The position numbers and the translations under genes are program-made. This document shows positions 17,000 to 29,000 of a stretch of DNA of 64,000 nucleotides, one piece after another. A model generated the notes under the pieces. It had not been told where the DNA came from. It saw only the letters and a list, made by a program, of their open reading frames with translations, and ran no database searches. Origin of the DNA: Apostichopus japonicus (lineage: Eukaryota; Echinodermata; Holothuroidea; Aspidochirotida; Stichopodidae); contig NC_092565.1 of NCBI RefSeq assembly GCF_037975245.1, positions 14,473,499-14,537,498 of the forward strand, in the 5' to 3' direction. How positions within the stretch are numbered: position 1 is the stretch's first letter; each line of letters starts with the position of its first letter.

Positions 17000-19900
17000 G
17001 CGCGTTTTCATGCAGATGGGAACAATCTCAAGAAGTGATGGGTGCGTCATGTTCCCTGACGAGTCGGTCGAGTTCGAGACCAGCCACAGTTGGTTTCATA
17101 GCACAATTGTACAATTTAAGGCGTCCATACACACGCGTTATAATATACCATATATTGCATATATACATATATATCTACATTAGTGAGAGAGGAAAAATGG
17201 AAACGTCAAAAATATGGAGTTGTCAGTATGAGGGGTAGGGTGAGACGCACACCCCCTCCGTAATCCTCGATTCGTCACTGGCTACCCTGTGTATATAATA
17301 GTGATCAGCGCTGTAGTTATGACTGTTCCTCTTCTCTTCCCGGTATCTTGGCGTTTATCTTCTGCTCCCTCCTTTTCTCCTTTTTCTCCATTTCTTCTTT
17401 TTCTTTTCCCTTCCTTCCTCTCCTTCCTCCTCTTTTTCCCCTTTTTTCTTCTCTTTTTTCTTCTCTTTTTTTTTCTCTCCTCTTTTCCTTACCCGGGGGG
17501 CGGGCGCCCCCAACGCCCCCCCCTGGATACGCGCCTGACTAATAACAGCATATTCAGGCTGCTCTTGGTATGACACTCGAATAATAACAAAGACAATCCA
17601 ATCTAACCCCATGTCCCCCACCCCCCACCCCTAAGAAAAAGACGAAAAACAAATCGATCCATGATCCGGCTGCAGTAACCAAGTTTAGTGTGAAAGTCAG
17701 ACGTCTATGGTGCGCTTAGAATTCCAGAAGTCCTGAAATCGACATATATCAATTTAAATTGACATATGTTAGTTTATCTTGCTCTCGTTGGACGACCAGT
17801 GTCACTGGGTTGTTTCTAGCGCTCTGATTGGAAGAAATCTCCCCCTTTTATAGAAAGATATTTTTACCCTTTCAAGCTGGGAAATACTATTGGGGAAACA
17901 CCTTCAGTGATTCGAACACTAAACCATGCATGTTGCATTAAAAGTCGACATCATATTAGACTGCCATAATATTCATGTTATGTTGCAAGTTTAACCTATT
18001 CTATTTTATTCTATAAGGGATATATGTTTTAGATTATTGTTGTCTCATACGGAGGGATCGTGCAATGCTGGAAGCAAGGAGTAGTGGCGTAGCCAGGTTT
18101 TTTTTTTCAGTGGAGGTGCTGGGGGGAGGGGCTTGTCCATTTCCTGGGAGGGCGTCTTGTTACTATCTAAGCGGAGCGCCACCATGAGTTGGCGCGCAGC
18201 GTACCGGGAATTCATAGCTAAAAAGGCCTCCCAGATCGTCGGAAATGACACTTCCCAGGCCTTGTAAGCAGGGGCGTCAATCCGATTTGAAAGTGGGGGG
18301 GGGGGGGTGACGTAATCGTTTTGAGTATTCTGGCCGCAAGTACTATCTAAGCGGAGCGCTACTATCGGTTGGCGCGCAGCGTAGCAAGAAAATTTCAGAT
18401 TTCAATACCTGCCAGATCGCTGGAGATGGCACTTGCCAGGCTGGGTAGCAGCCAGCTAGTTGCGTGATTTCGGGAGGAAGTTACAAATTCGTCACTCAAG
18501 AAATCTGCAATAAAGTTCATGCGGCCTTAATTTTTGGTATTTCTGTTATTAGTGATTCCAATTGACATGAACATTAGAACAAATGAAGATTGATGAAATT
18601 AGACAAATGAAGCGGCGAACTGGAAACCCCAGCCCCATTATTGCCCTATGTTTCAAAATAGAATACCCCTCATTTGTTCGAAATGATGACAACTAACTAT
18701 CTGTGAATAAATTTACTTCGAAATGGGCACATTATATGCACCAAGTCGGTCAAGGAATGGCCTCCAGGGCCTCAGATATAGGCCTATAGGAACGATGTCC
18801 CAAAATGTCCCGGACATACTATAGGCGAAGGAAGCTATCCGCCGCGACTGCATGTGAGTTTCTCGACTTGCCGTCCTGGAAGTCATACCACAAAATGGTG
18901 CATTTCCTCATACGCCATTATTAATAATTAAAATAAGTAACTAATTAGGCATAGTCCAGATCCGAGTTCGTATAGTGAGCTTAGCGCAAATTTGGCCAAA
19001 AGTGGTCATACGCCAGCATGTTAAACCACCAATGACCAATTGGACTGTGTCAGTTGAAATGTTTTGCTAGGTCTACGAGAATACATTTCTATGAAATTTG
19101 AAAGAAGATGGCAAGGCAAACCACTTTAATTATATTTTCAGGACCTCACACATGCGCATGTATTGTCAGACTTAGAATAGGTCCCATGTAAGTGAAGGCT
19201 AAAGTGATGAAGGCATCAACATAATGCTAGGTGGATCTGCATCTGGTAATCGGGTGAATTCTGGTCGGAGCGTACTATGTAACCACCGTGTACCCAGTGT
19301 TCTCACTGTGGGGTAAACTCCGGTATCACTCAACAACTAGGTAACATGGGATGCGCTGCCACGGAATATGCTTCCTATTTCATTTCCCCAATATTAGGGA
19401 ACGGGCACCGTCTTTGAAACATGATCTACAACTAAACAGCATATATGTACAGGCTTTGGCTCTAGCTATGAAGTGCCATGACTTCTTGAACTATAGTTGT
19501 AGGCTCCGGCCGCACCGTTATCCGCACACAGATTGTGGTTTCAATCTCAAGTTTCGCTGGTCGCGACAAACAGACAAAAGTTGCAGGTGGGTAGTATAAT
19601 AACTATGGTCATACCGATGTGAAAATCTCTGTCACTTTTCATAGAACTGAACTTCGATGATATGAATCCTAAGATGTGTAAGCCCTAACCAAATAGAGCC
19701 ACGACACTAAAATGTGTGTGTGTGTGGGGGGGGGGGGGGACATTTGATAGTGTGTCCCCACCCATCGAAATGTGAGGGGACGTGTCCCCCTGCCCCCCCC
19801 CCCCCCCAGGATTGACGCCCATGCTTGTACGCTGCTCTAAAGTTTTCTCAACATCCTTTATTTTGAGATCCCATGTTTTGATATGGTCATCAAATAGTTT

Positions 19901-20487
19901 AGTGAAATAGAAAGAAGAAAAAAACAGCCTGGTAAGTTACTCTGAAATATCATGACATATCTTTTGTGAGTTGGACACCGGCATTGATATTTTTCGGCAA
20001 ATCTGCAAATTGCGCGTGGAAAATAAGAAAAGGTTGACTGGGCTTTCAGCCAAGCAACATACTGAATGACCGAACTATATGTCAAAAAGATTGCGTCTGA
20101 AACATTATTAGGCTGATAGACTGATTTTCATCGATAGTACTGTCTCCTTAATTGAAAATTTGTTTTTCAGCGGTCATAAGAGCATCAGGGTACGTCCCAG
20201 AAGTGAAAACCCGGCCTATGCGCTATGTCACGTCCGGTTTTTCAGCAACTAGGCTATAGCCTACTACCGGTCCGCGGTCGAAGGGTCGTTCATGAGTGGT
20301 CATCATGGAGATTCAAGACATTCAGACCGAAGATATATTTTTCGCACATGTTATTTTTTTTTCGACACCCAAAATCCCAGTGGGGGGGGGGGGGCGAATG
20401 GGGGCGACAAGCTTTCATGGGGGGCTGTATCCCCCACGCCCCCCTCCCCCTTGGCTACGCCACTGGCAAGGAGGAAAGAATTTTAAA
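17000..20487. other. Intergenic spacer with MITE fragments and pyrimidine tracts
   Basis: No gene is recognised. The piece has a pyrimidine-rich run at 17330-17490 leading to a CCCTGGATACGC MITE end near 17523. The shared CTAAGCGGAGCG block occurs twice (18162 and 18342). A (TG)n and poly-G stretch lies near 19715-19740, and C-rich MITE ends lie near 19780-19810 and 20380-20465. The last ends in GGCTACGCCACTGG. Confidence 0.5.
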
Positions 20488-20900
20488 GTTATAGAAGAGT
20501 GCTGCAATGATCATTTTAAATGCTTCTTACCATGACAGATCGACTTTGATATTTGATGAATTAGGATGGATGACTTTCGATAGATGCATAAAGCAAAAGA
20601 GAATGATAATGGTTTATAAAATTATAAATGGTCTTACCCCATCTTACTTACAAGATTTAATTTACCCCAATAACGGAATTACAAAGCCATTTGTTAAGAT
20701 CGTCGTCGTCAAAGAATTTCTACATCATAGGGGCAGGGCATACTGAAATATCTTAGAAATAGATTTATACACTTAGCGGCAAAAGAAAGGAATGCGATAT
20801 CCTAAGATAAAACATGCTAACACTCAAGCAAAAGAAATGATTTCTATAATGCTTTGTAATGTTGTATTTACCAAACCTATAGATATGTTTTATATATTCA
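20488..20900 (+). pseudogene. LINE (non-LTR retrotransposon) ORF2 3'-end remnant
   Basis: The translation at 20507-20746 reads AAMIILNASYHDRS (frame set by the LINE, not by an ATG), LGWMTFDRCIKQKRMIMVYK and IINGLTPSYLQDLIYP. This matches the segment after the reverse transcriptase domain in CR1/L2/jockey-type elements, where the pattern R..L..L.W..L..R......MYKI..G..P.YL is common. The frame breaks after about 20690, and the continuing similarity is in another frame. No reverse transcriptase catalytic part is present, so it is a 5'-truncated dead copy, as usual for LINEs. Confidence 0.6.
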
Positions 20901-21837
20901 TTGTACTTCTATTTCAGCGTTCGTTATGATTTATTTTGTGTTTTATTCTTATTTCACTCTGTTCTTTAGTTGTATATATGCTTTAATATCTGATTTCTTT
21001 TATTGTGAATTATGTGTGAGGGCCTCGAACATGTAAGATTATAGCGTTTTTTTTTTGTTTTTTTTGTGTGTGTTTTTTTGTAGCGCCAAATGAGTATTAC
21101 CCTTGAAAGTGAAATAAATCATAGGCGATCCTCTGCCATTATATATAGTTAGCATGCATTATTGATTTTTTTTCTGGATGATGGTTGAATATGTTCCACA
21201 CAATAGCCTGTATACGTTCATCTGTATACAAAGGATCACTGTTCTGTCTGTATCGACATTCCCTTTCTTGTAGACCAAAGGATACCGCCCGCTCAAGATT
21301 GTTATTTAACATCACTTTGACGAAACGTGGACCGCAGCATTGCCAATGGGAAGCAACTCTTTAAGTATATGTATGTATGTATATGTGATCTTCCCGCAAG
21401 CAGGAACTCGCGAAAGAAGCCATGCTCACTCCGCCTATATAGTTTGGTCAAGTTAAAACCTGCGCAGATTCCTGGTTGAATGGGCCTCTTCACCTTTTGA
21501 TCGCATCCCATAGATAAAGAAAGTCATGATTACAACATATATATACAAAAATGAGGACATTACGTTTAAAAAGCAGTAAAAATGATAAGGGTAATCAGGC
21601 CATGCATGAAGTTACAAACTTAGGCCTAAAACATCAGTTAGAAGAGAATGAGTAATCTGATATGAGATCTGGATATGATATGAGAGCTCCAACAATTCAT
21701 CGAACTAGAGCTACAACAAGTCAATGAGAACTGCAGCAATGTACAGCAAAAGCGTGAACGAAAGCTGTATTACCTTCATCACGTCTACGAACGGAAACTG
21801 TTGATGGTGCTCTGGCGACTTTTGCCGGATACGCATA
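20900..21837. other. Intergenic spacer upstream of the sulfatase gene
   Basis: AT-rich DNA with T-rich runs near 21045-21080. No exon, RNA gene or bounded repeat is recognised. The sulfatase promoter should lie between here and 22222, but no convincing core promoter element could be picked out. Confidence 0.4.
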
Positions 21838-22003
21838 TTTTAACATTTTAAACATTTTCTGAGAAATTGAATTCTCGTGAAATATTTCCTGTTGATGGTT
21901 TCATGTTTTACGATAATAGCTATATGCCTGTCTTTCAACTTAAGAAATTTGCAGTTTAAACCGCGGCCGTTTGAAGATAATATGAACATAATTGCCGATA
22001 AAG
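21838..22003 (+). pseudogene. Decayed tandem duplicate of sulfatase exon 1
   Basis: About 165 bp align with 22197-22352, including long matches such as CGTGAAATATTTCCT, TTTCAACTTAAGAAA and TTTAAACCGCGGCCGT (GTTCAAACCGCGGTCGT in the intact exon). The start codon is lost (GAGAAATTGAA against GAGAATGTCGA) and small indels break the frame. Similarity fades where the intact exon enters its Ser/Glu-rich stretch, and no donor site is seen. It is a dead local duplication of the first coding exon and its 5' flank. Confidence 0.75.
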
Positions 22004-22222
22004 TTTCTCCAATCATAGCAGGAGTGGCATTTCTTAGCGAAAATGGATAGTCCTTTGATTGTTTACTCCCTCAATATAATGGGCCTTTGAGTCGGCTTCA
22101 TTAGTGCGTAGCGCTGTGTGAACCAAATCTCATCAGAACAGGAAATATAACACACACCTGTTGCTGTTTACATTTGCATTTTTTCAATTTGTGTCGGTAA
22201 CATTATATCAACATTTTTGAGA

Positions 22223-22990
22223 ATGTCGACGTTCGTGAAATATTTCCTTTTGATGTGTTTATGTTTTACGTTCCTATACCTTTCTTTCAACTTAAGAAAC
22301 TTGCAGTTCAAACCGCGGTCGTATAAAGATAAAATGGACATTGCCGACGATAGTAACGAGCAATCAACATTGGCTGCTGCAGAAGGTTTATTGCTTCCAC
22401 GGGGTACACAAACAGCGCAGGCGGATTTACTTCCCGTAAACAAAGTAGAACATCCCATGGAGGTAAGTTGTCGCAAACGATTGACATCTATCTATAAAAC
22501 GCAGTCATCACTTTTCATTCTCTCAAGATTATTCGTAAGAGGCCTATGCTGTATATGTTCTTCTCGGGTGTTTTGTTCTCCATCATCTGTCGGAGGATTG
22601 AAAATATCAGAGAGTAAGTATTAGGGCAATTTTGGGTTTAAACCTAATATATAGACCTAACGTATAGTCTAAATATGCCTCAGAATGCAGAGGGGCCCAG
22701 GTCCATGTAAAGGGAGGGGTCCTGGCCTCCTAAACATGGGTTCTCAGATTCAAGTCACCATATGGGCCTCTGGGTGGATGAGCCTCTACATATTAAGTTA
22801 CCCTCACTTTAAATCAAGTTTCAATTAAATAGAACCATGGCACCAAATCTGAAGTTGCTCAACCCTGTTATTTTTCAACATGTTAATGTATATTAGCATA
22901 TGCCCTTTGATTATGTGAAGGCTTATGCAACTGTATAGACCATACTTATGCTTTGGAAAAGCATAGGCATATATATATATATATATATAC

Positions 22991-23046
<56 letters not shown>

Positions 23047-26000
23047 TGTATGAAGCGAACCGCGGATGGCGGGGGAAATTACCAGATTTAGGGTCCTTCG
23101 CTTCGAACTCACAAGTTATAAATGAGGATGCAAGAGTGTTCTTGCGTTGAAACAACGGCTGACGATTTATTACAACAACAACCATCTCGGTGTTAAAGAG
23201 ATAAATATAAAACAGGAACACATTCGTAGTGAACTGAAACTCGTAGTCTAATAGACGTTTTACCAACCTCGCATAATCTCAGAACTCTAATACCTCAATA
23301 ACACAAACTATTAAAGGATAACAAGCTAATATTAATAAGCTGAAGTACATTCCCAACATTTATCTCTTTAATACAGAAGATGAATTATAAAATGATCAAT
23401 AACATCAACACAAATACAATTAAAGAATGAATACCCGCAATACTGTACAAAATGTATAATGAACACGATCCGTAATCTGCACTTTGAAATAATACAATAA
23501 GTTTGTCAACAGATGAGGACTTTTACCACCTCAATAATAGCCAGGGCAACCCATGCCAGCTGCAACCATTACAGGAATTTCCACCTAACTGTTCCTAGAC
23601 AGTAGGAATTTTCACCCCCTGAACCCACAAACTCTTGAACCCACTCCTGAACCCACAAACAGAGTCTTGTCGCTCTATAGCTATCTACAATGCCTTGCTA
23701 AGATTCAAGGACAATCTCTGAGACATAACTTTAAACAACAGTAACAAATGATGTTCAAAATACAAAATCAGTATATATACTCTAAAGTTTAAACAGCGAG
23801 CTGTCCTTTGTATGTAGGATTGCCAGCTTTTCTTCTACCCAGAGGTTGCACTGGCCTTTCACTATCTCACAGCTTATATTGTTGCTGATTCCCTCTCTTT
23901 TCAGGTTCTATACATGCTTTGACAGTTCTGTTTCTCTTTGGTACTTTCGTGCTTGAGAGATTTTGAGTGATCGCTGAAGCGCTGCTTAAATTTGATCCTT
24001 CTGAAATGCCGCGAAAACGATCTAGATTCTGTGTCCGATGTGACTTGGGCTTTGTATACTATTGTGCTGGTTAAACATTTCTAGTGTGGGGGCAACTTTC
24101 TGTAGACCTACAGTTGCTTGATCTAGCAAGGGTCGAATTGCTGGTCTGCTTGGTTAGTTTGGATTACGGGACTGGATGATTGACTTCATATTTTTTGTGC
24201 AGCTATAGCTGACTTTCACGGTGTAGCCATTGAATATTTTGTGGAGCCTGTGTCCCCATAGGAAGTGATTTGTTATTTGGTTTGACATTCATACTGGGGA
24301 TTTAACCAGATGGTGCGGGCTCTCCTTTTGTGCTCTGGTCATTCACTACCCTGTTTAGATTGGGTGTACTGGGTGGAGTTCAGGGCTTCGTCTATGGTAG
24401 GCCACAGTGGACATAATTCGTGGATTAATGTAGACATGTAAACCTGATTTTATGTAAATTGATCTAACTTGATTTAATGTAGACATGCAGGATCAAGTTT
24501 TATGTGTCTGCGTTGATTATAATTAATGCAGTCATTAAATCAATATATATTGCGAGTAAATATTTGACTATATGCGGATATATAGAACACTAATAGAATT
24601 GATGCTGACATATCGAACTGCGCACTTATTAGATAATATTTAATGTCTACATTAAATCGAAGGTAATGTCAACATTAAATGGATTTAATATATTGTAACA
24701 CTTTCCTCTGTGAGTAGGCGCCGGCCAGCCGATTCAGGGTTCTTGGCCTAAGATGTAGTATTGTATTTTGCCAGAGAATGAAGATGTACACAAAATAAAT
24801 CCAGAGAGGTGATTGTATTTTTTAACAGATCTTGTATTGAAAAGAAAACTTCTTACAGTAAGGTTGAGTGTGTTATAATGGATGTGTTGTCCAAACTATA
24901 GGCTGCATGGCCCTGAAGCCTACCATCAAGAATTGTTCTTCCAACAGCAACCAGAGTAGACTGTCCTGTCCCTCTCATTTAATGCATTTAATATAAATCC
25001 CTTAACAATATGTGGAAATACCACATGAACTTTACCCTACAACTTAGCTTTAAAAGACATAATACAGAAATACTCAGTGCATTCCTACCATCCCCAAACA
25101 ATTGTACTCCTTTACAGAGATGAATGTGATCACATGAGTATCCCGAGAAAATATCACATGTGTTAAATCACAATCCCAGGATAAGCCTTATACCACATGC
25201 TGACTCATAGATGCAGCCCCAAAAGCCATAATCTGCCAACAATTACAACTGGTTTACTTATAATGCCAGGAGAGATAACCCCTATATAATTCCAAGGGGA
25301 TTTAAACTACCACAATGGTTCCACACCGTCCCCATAGAACTCCCATTGCTCCACAACTTTACAGTAACGGCATCACAATATTTATATATATACATACTAA
25401 ATTAGACCATTGGGATACACAGTATATAAAAACAACACTTTGGGAGACATTGGCAATTTAATGTTATTTCATCACGCTGGGCTATTGTTAGAATTCCAAT
25501 ATGAGTGCCATTTATAATAATCCCATTGCAAAATACAAATACCAAGGAATTTAATTAACTAATTAATTAATTACATATATACAAACTTAGGGCAAATTAT
25601 ACTATCACCATAAGTGAATTAAACTCTCTAACAACACTTAGGGCAACATAGCATCAAAAAACACTTCGGGCCACATTGGGCGATTTAATGTAATTTCATC
25701 ACACTGGACTATTAATTGTTAGGACCCCAGTGTGGGTGCAATTTATAATAATCCCTTTGCAAAATACATATTGCAAGGAATTTAATTAAATAATTAATCA
25801 GTGAGACACATACATGTAGTCCTAATTAAGTGACTTAAATCTTTTCACAATACTTCAAAAGGGTGAAATAGCATAAAAATAATACTCCGGGCGACTTTGG
25901 CGATTTGATGTAATTTCGTCACACTGGACCAAAATGTTGTGTGAACTCCAGTATGGGTGCTATTTACAATAATCCCTTAATTTGCGAGATACAAATATCA

Positions 26001-29000
26001 AGGAATGTAATTAACTAATTAATCAGTTACACATACATATCACCGAAGTGAATTTAAGTCTTTTCAAAACACATTGGGCTTCATTGGCGATTTAAATGTG
26101 TAATGTAGTGACAATGGACCATTGTTAAGACTCCAGTATTAGACCGGCAGCCCAGTGCACTTTGATCAAACGAATGAGGTACCAATATCTGAGTATTGGA
26201 ACATTTGTGGAAAAACCCAGTATATCCAAAAGTGGATGTCTGCCGTGGTCGCTCTGCTGCATGTGGCCCCTGGGGCCGGTTAAAGGGGGCCCAAAAATGC
26301 ATCTGATCAAACGAACAAGGTACCACTTGAAACCAATGTCAACTTAATGCATGAATGCCACATAGTACTGAATGGCCCATGCCAGACAAATTTTCTGCTG
26401 CAAAGTGCCCGCCAGACGCCCAAGAAGGGCCCCTAAAAAAATGCATCTGATCAAACGAACGAGGTACCACTTGAAACCAATGTCAACTTAATGCATGAAT
26501 GCCACAAAGTACTGAATGGCCTATGCCAGACAAATTTTCTGCTGCTAAGGGCCCGCCAGACGCCCCCAAATATGGCCCAAATGCCCATTAGCGTAGCATT
26601 GACCCAGATTAAATATGCAAGGTACCACTCAAAACCGGTTTGGAATGTTCGGGTTGATCTTACAGACTATGGAAATCATCATGCCAGACAAATTTTCTGC
26701 TGCAAAGTGCCCGCCAGACGCCCCAAAAGGGCCCATAAAAATGCATTTGATCAAACGAACGAGGTACCACTTGAAACCAATGTCAACTTAATGCATGAAT
26801 GCCACAAAGTACTGAATGGCCCATGCCAGACAAATTTTCTGCTGCTAAGGGCCCGCCAGACGCCCCCAAATATGGCCCAAATGCCCATTAGCGTAGCATT
26901 GACCCAGATTAAATATGCAAGGTACCACTCAAAACCGGTTTGGAATGTTCGGGTTGATCTTACAGACTATGGAAATCATCATGCCAGACAAATTTTCTGC
27001 TACAAAGGGCCCGCCAGACGCCCCAAAAGGGCCCATAAAAATGCATTTGATCAAACGAACGAGGTACCACTTGAAACCAATGTCAACTTAATGCATGAAT
27101 GCCACAAAGTACTGAATGGCCTATGCCAGACAAAATTTCTACAGCTAAGGGCCTGCCAGACGCCCCCAAATGTGGCCCAAAATGCCCATTATCGTAGCAT
27201 TGACCCAGATTAAATATGCAAGGTACCACTCAAAACCGGTTTGGAACCACACAAAAACAATATTAAATGCAAAGGTACTTTCCACAGAGTAAAGAACTGC
27301 CAATGCAAGACAAATTTTCTTCCGCATAGGTCCCACCAGATAGAAAGAATAGGTGGCCCAATGTGGCCCTATATATGGGTCTAAAGAATTGGATATATGT
27401 GCCTTGTAACATGACATTTCAAGCTCATGATTATATTGTTTCCAGCATAAATTGGAGTTACTGTACACAAGACCAGTGTTTTATCCTATTTAGCTATTGG
27501 CTGCTCTAAGCAAAATAAAGATAACACTTTCACCTAAGCCTCTAAATATTTTGGGATTTGCTGGCCTGGGCAAAAATTACAGTTCCCCACATTATAATTC
27601 TAACACTCTGAGGAAGAGTCTTGCCTGGCTGAATTCTCAGTTCTTATACTTCGAACCTAACATGTGTCATGTTCAGAGTAATCACATAGTGATCTTTTGT
27701 TACTATCTTTGCCAATTATGATTTTAGTACATTTTAAACTAGCAAGATGACTTTCTTGAAAGGTAAAAGATTCCTTCATAGATGAAAACAAAAACCCTCA
27801 TCTAGCATTCATATTTCTGAAAAATGGATGCCACATCTATTTGTTGGACTTGTTACAAGCTATTCGAATTGAATTAGTGTAATGATGGAAGTTCTAAAAG
27901 ACCAAGATGGAGTAATATACGCCAATTACTCATTTTATATTTTGTATCAGGGAATGGAGTCATACGTGGTGATATCAGTATTTGTTTGTTCAATCTTAGC
28001 ATTTTAAGTCCTTTAAAGAGTGTACCTAGCATAAAGGTACATATACATTTCTATGCTTCAATTATGTATCTTTTAAAAACCATATTGGACAGTTTTAACC
28101 CAAACCTTTATCGTTAAGTACACGTTATAAAGCATTTTCACCATTGTTTGATAATTGTTTCTTTGTCTGAGCTTAAGAAACAAAACAATCTCTTTTGTTC
28201 GACTACATGTATGTCTTAAGATGACACTTAAGCGTTCTTTCTCAAGATTTTAAACTTTGTAGATTTTACAATGCTAACGTAAACACAGTGTTTTAAGATA
28301 CAAAATGATTTTGGGTTTCTTATTTACAATACATAAACTGATTTTAATCTGCTCCAGTGTTTCCAGCGAAACAAAGTAACTGCCAAGTTAAACACTGCTC
28401 ACGATACAAAGTACTGACTGGATAAAAGGAAAAAGAATGGATAAAAGGAAGAAAAATGGATTTGAGAATGCATTATAACTGTCAGGATCTCCCTCAAAGA
28501 CTGAGTTCGCGTCATTTTTGTTTTGCTCAATGAAATGTTCAGTAATTGATACACCTACTAGTATACTAATCTCATTATTCCATTGGCCTATGTAGCAGGA
28601 AGGAATTTGAATAATTCAGGATGTTCTTGATTGTTATAGATTGGTTTCTGGTGGTATTTTAACTATTTAAACTGCATAATTTTTTTTACATGTGGTGGGC
28701 ACTTTGCAGAAGAAAATTTGTATTGTATTGGCATTTCTTTACTCTGTGGAATGCTACAAATGTCATGTCACAAGGCACATATAGTCTGCATCGATATACA
28801 ATTCATTAGGCCCATATATGGCCGCATTGGGCCACCTATACTTTCTATCTGGTGGGACCTATGCAGAAGAAAATTTGTCTTGCATTGGCAGTTCTTTTAC
28901 TCTGTGGAAAGTACCTTTGCATTTAATACGGTACCTCGTTCGTTTGATCAAATGCATTTTTATGGGCCCTTTTGGGGCGTCTGGCGGGCACTTTGCAGCA

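Noticed and set aside
17330-17621. Phe/Leu-rich ORF that looks like a membrane protein
   Set aside because: Low-complexity pyrimidine tract leading into a MITE end.
26491-27213. 240-codon ORF
   Set aside because: Falls entirely inside 300 bp tandem repeats of a foldback arm; no domain, and the mirror arm gives a similar frame on the other strand.
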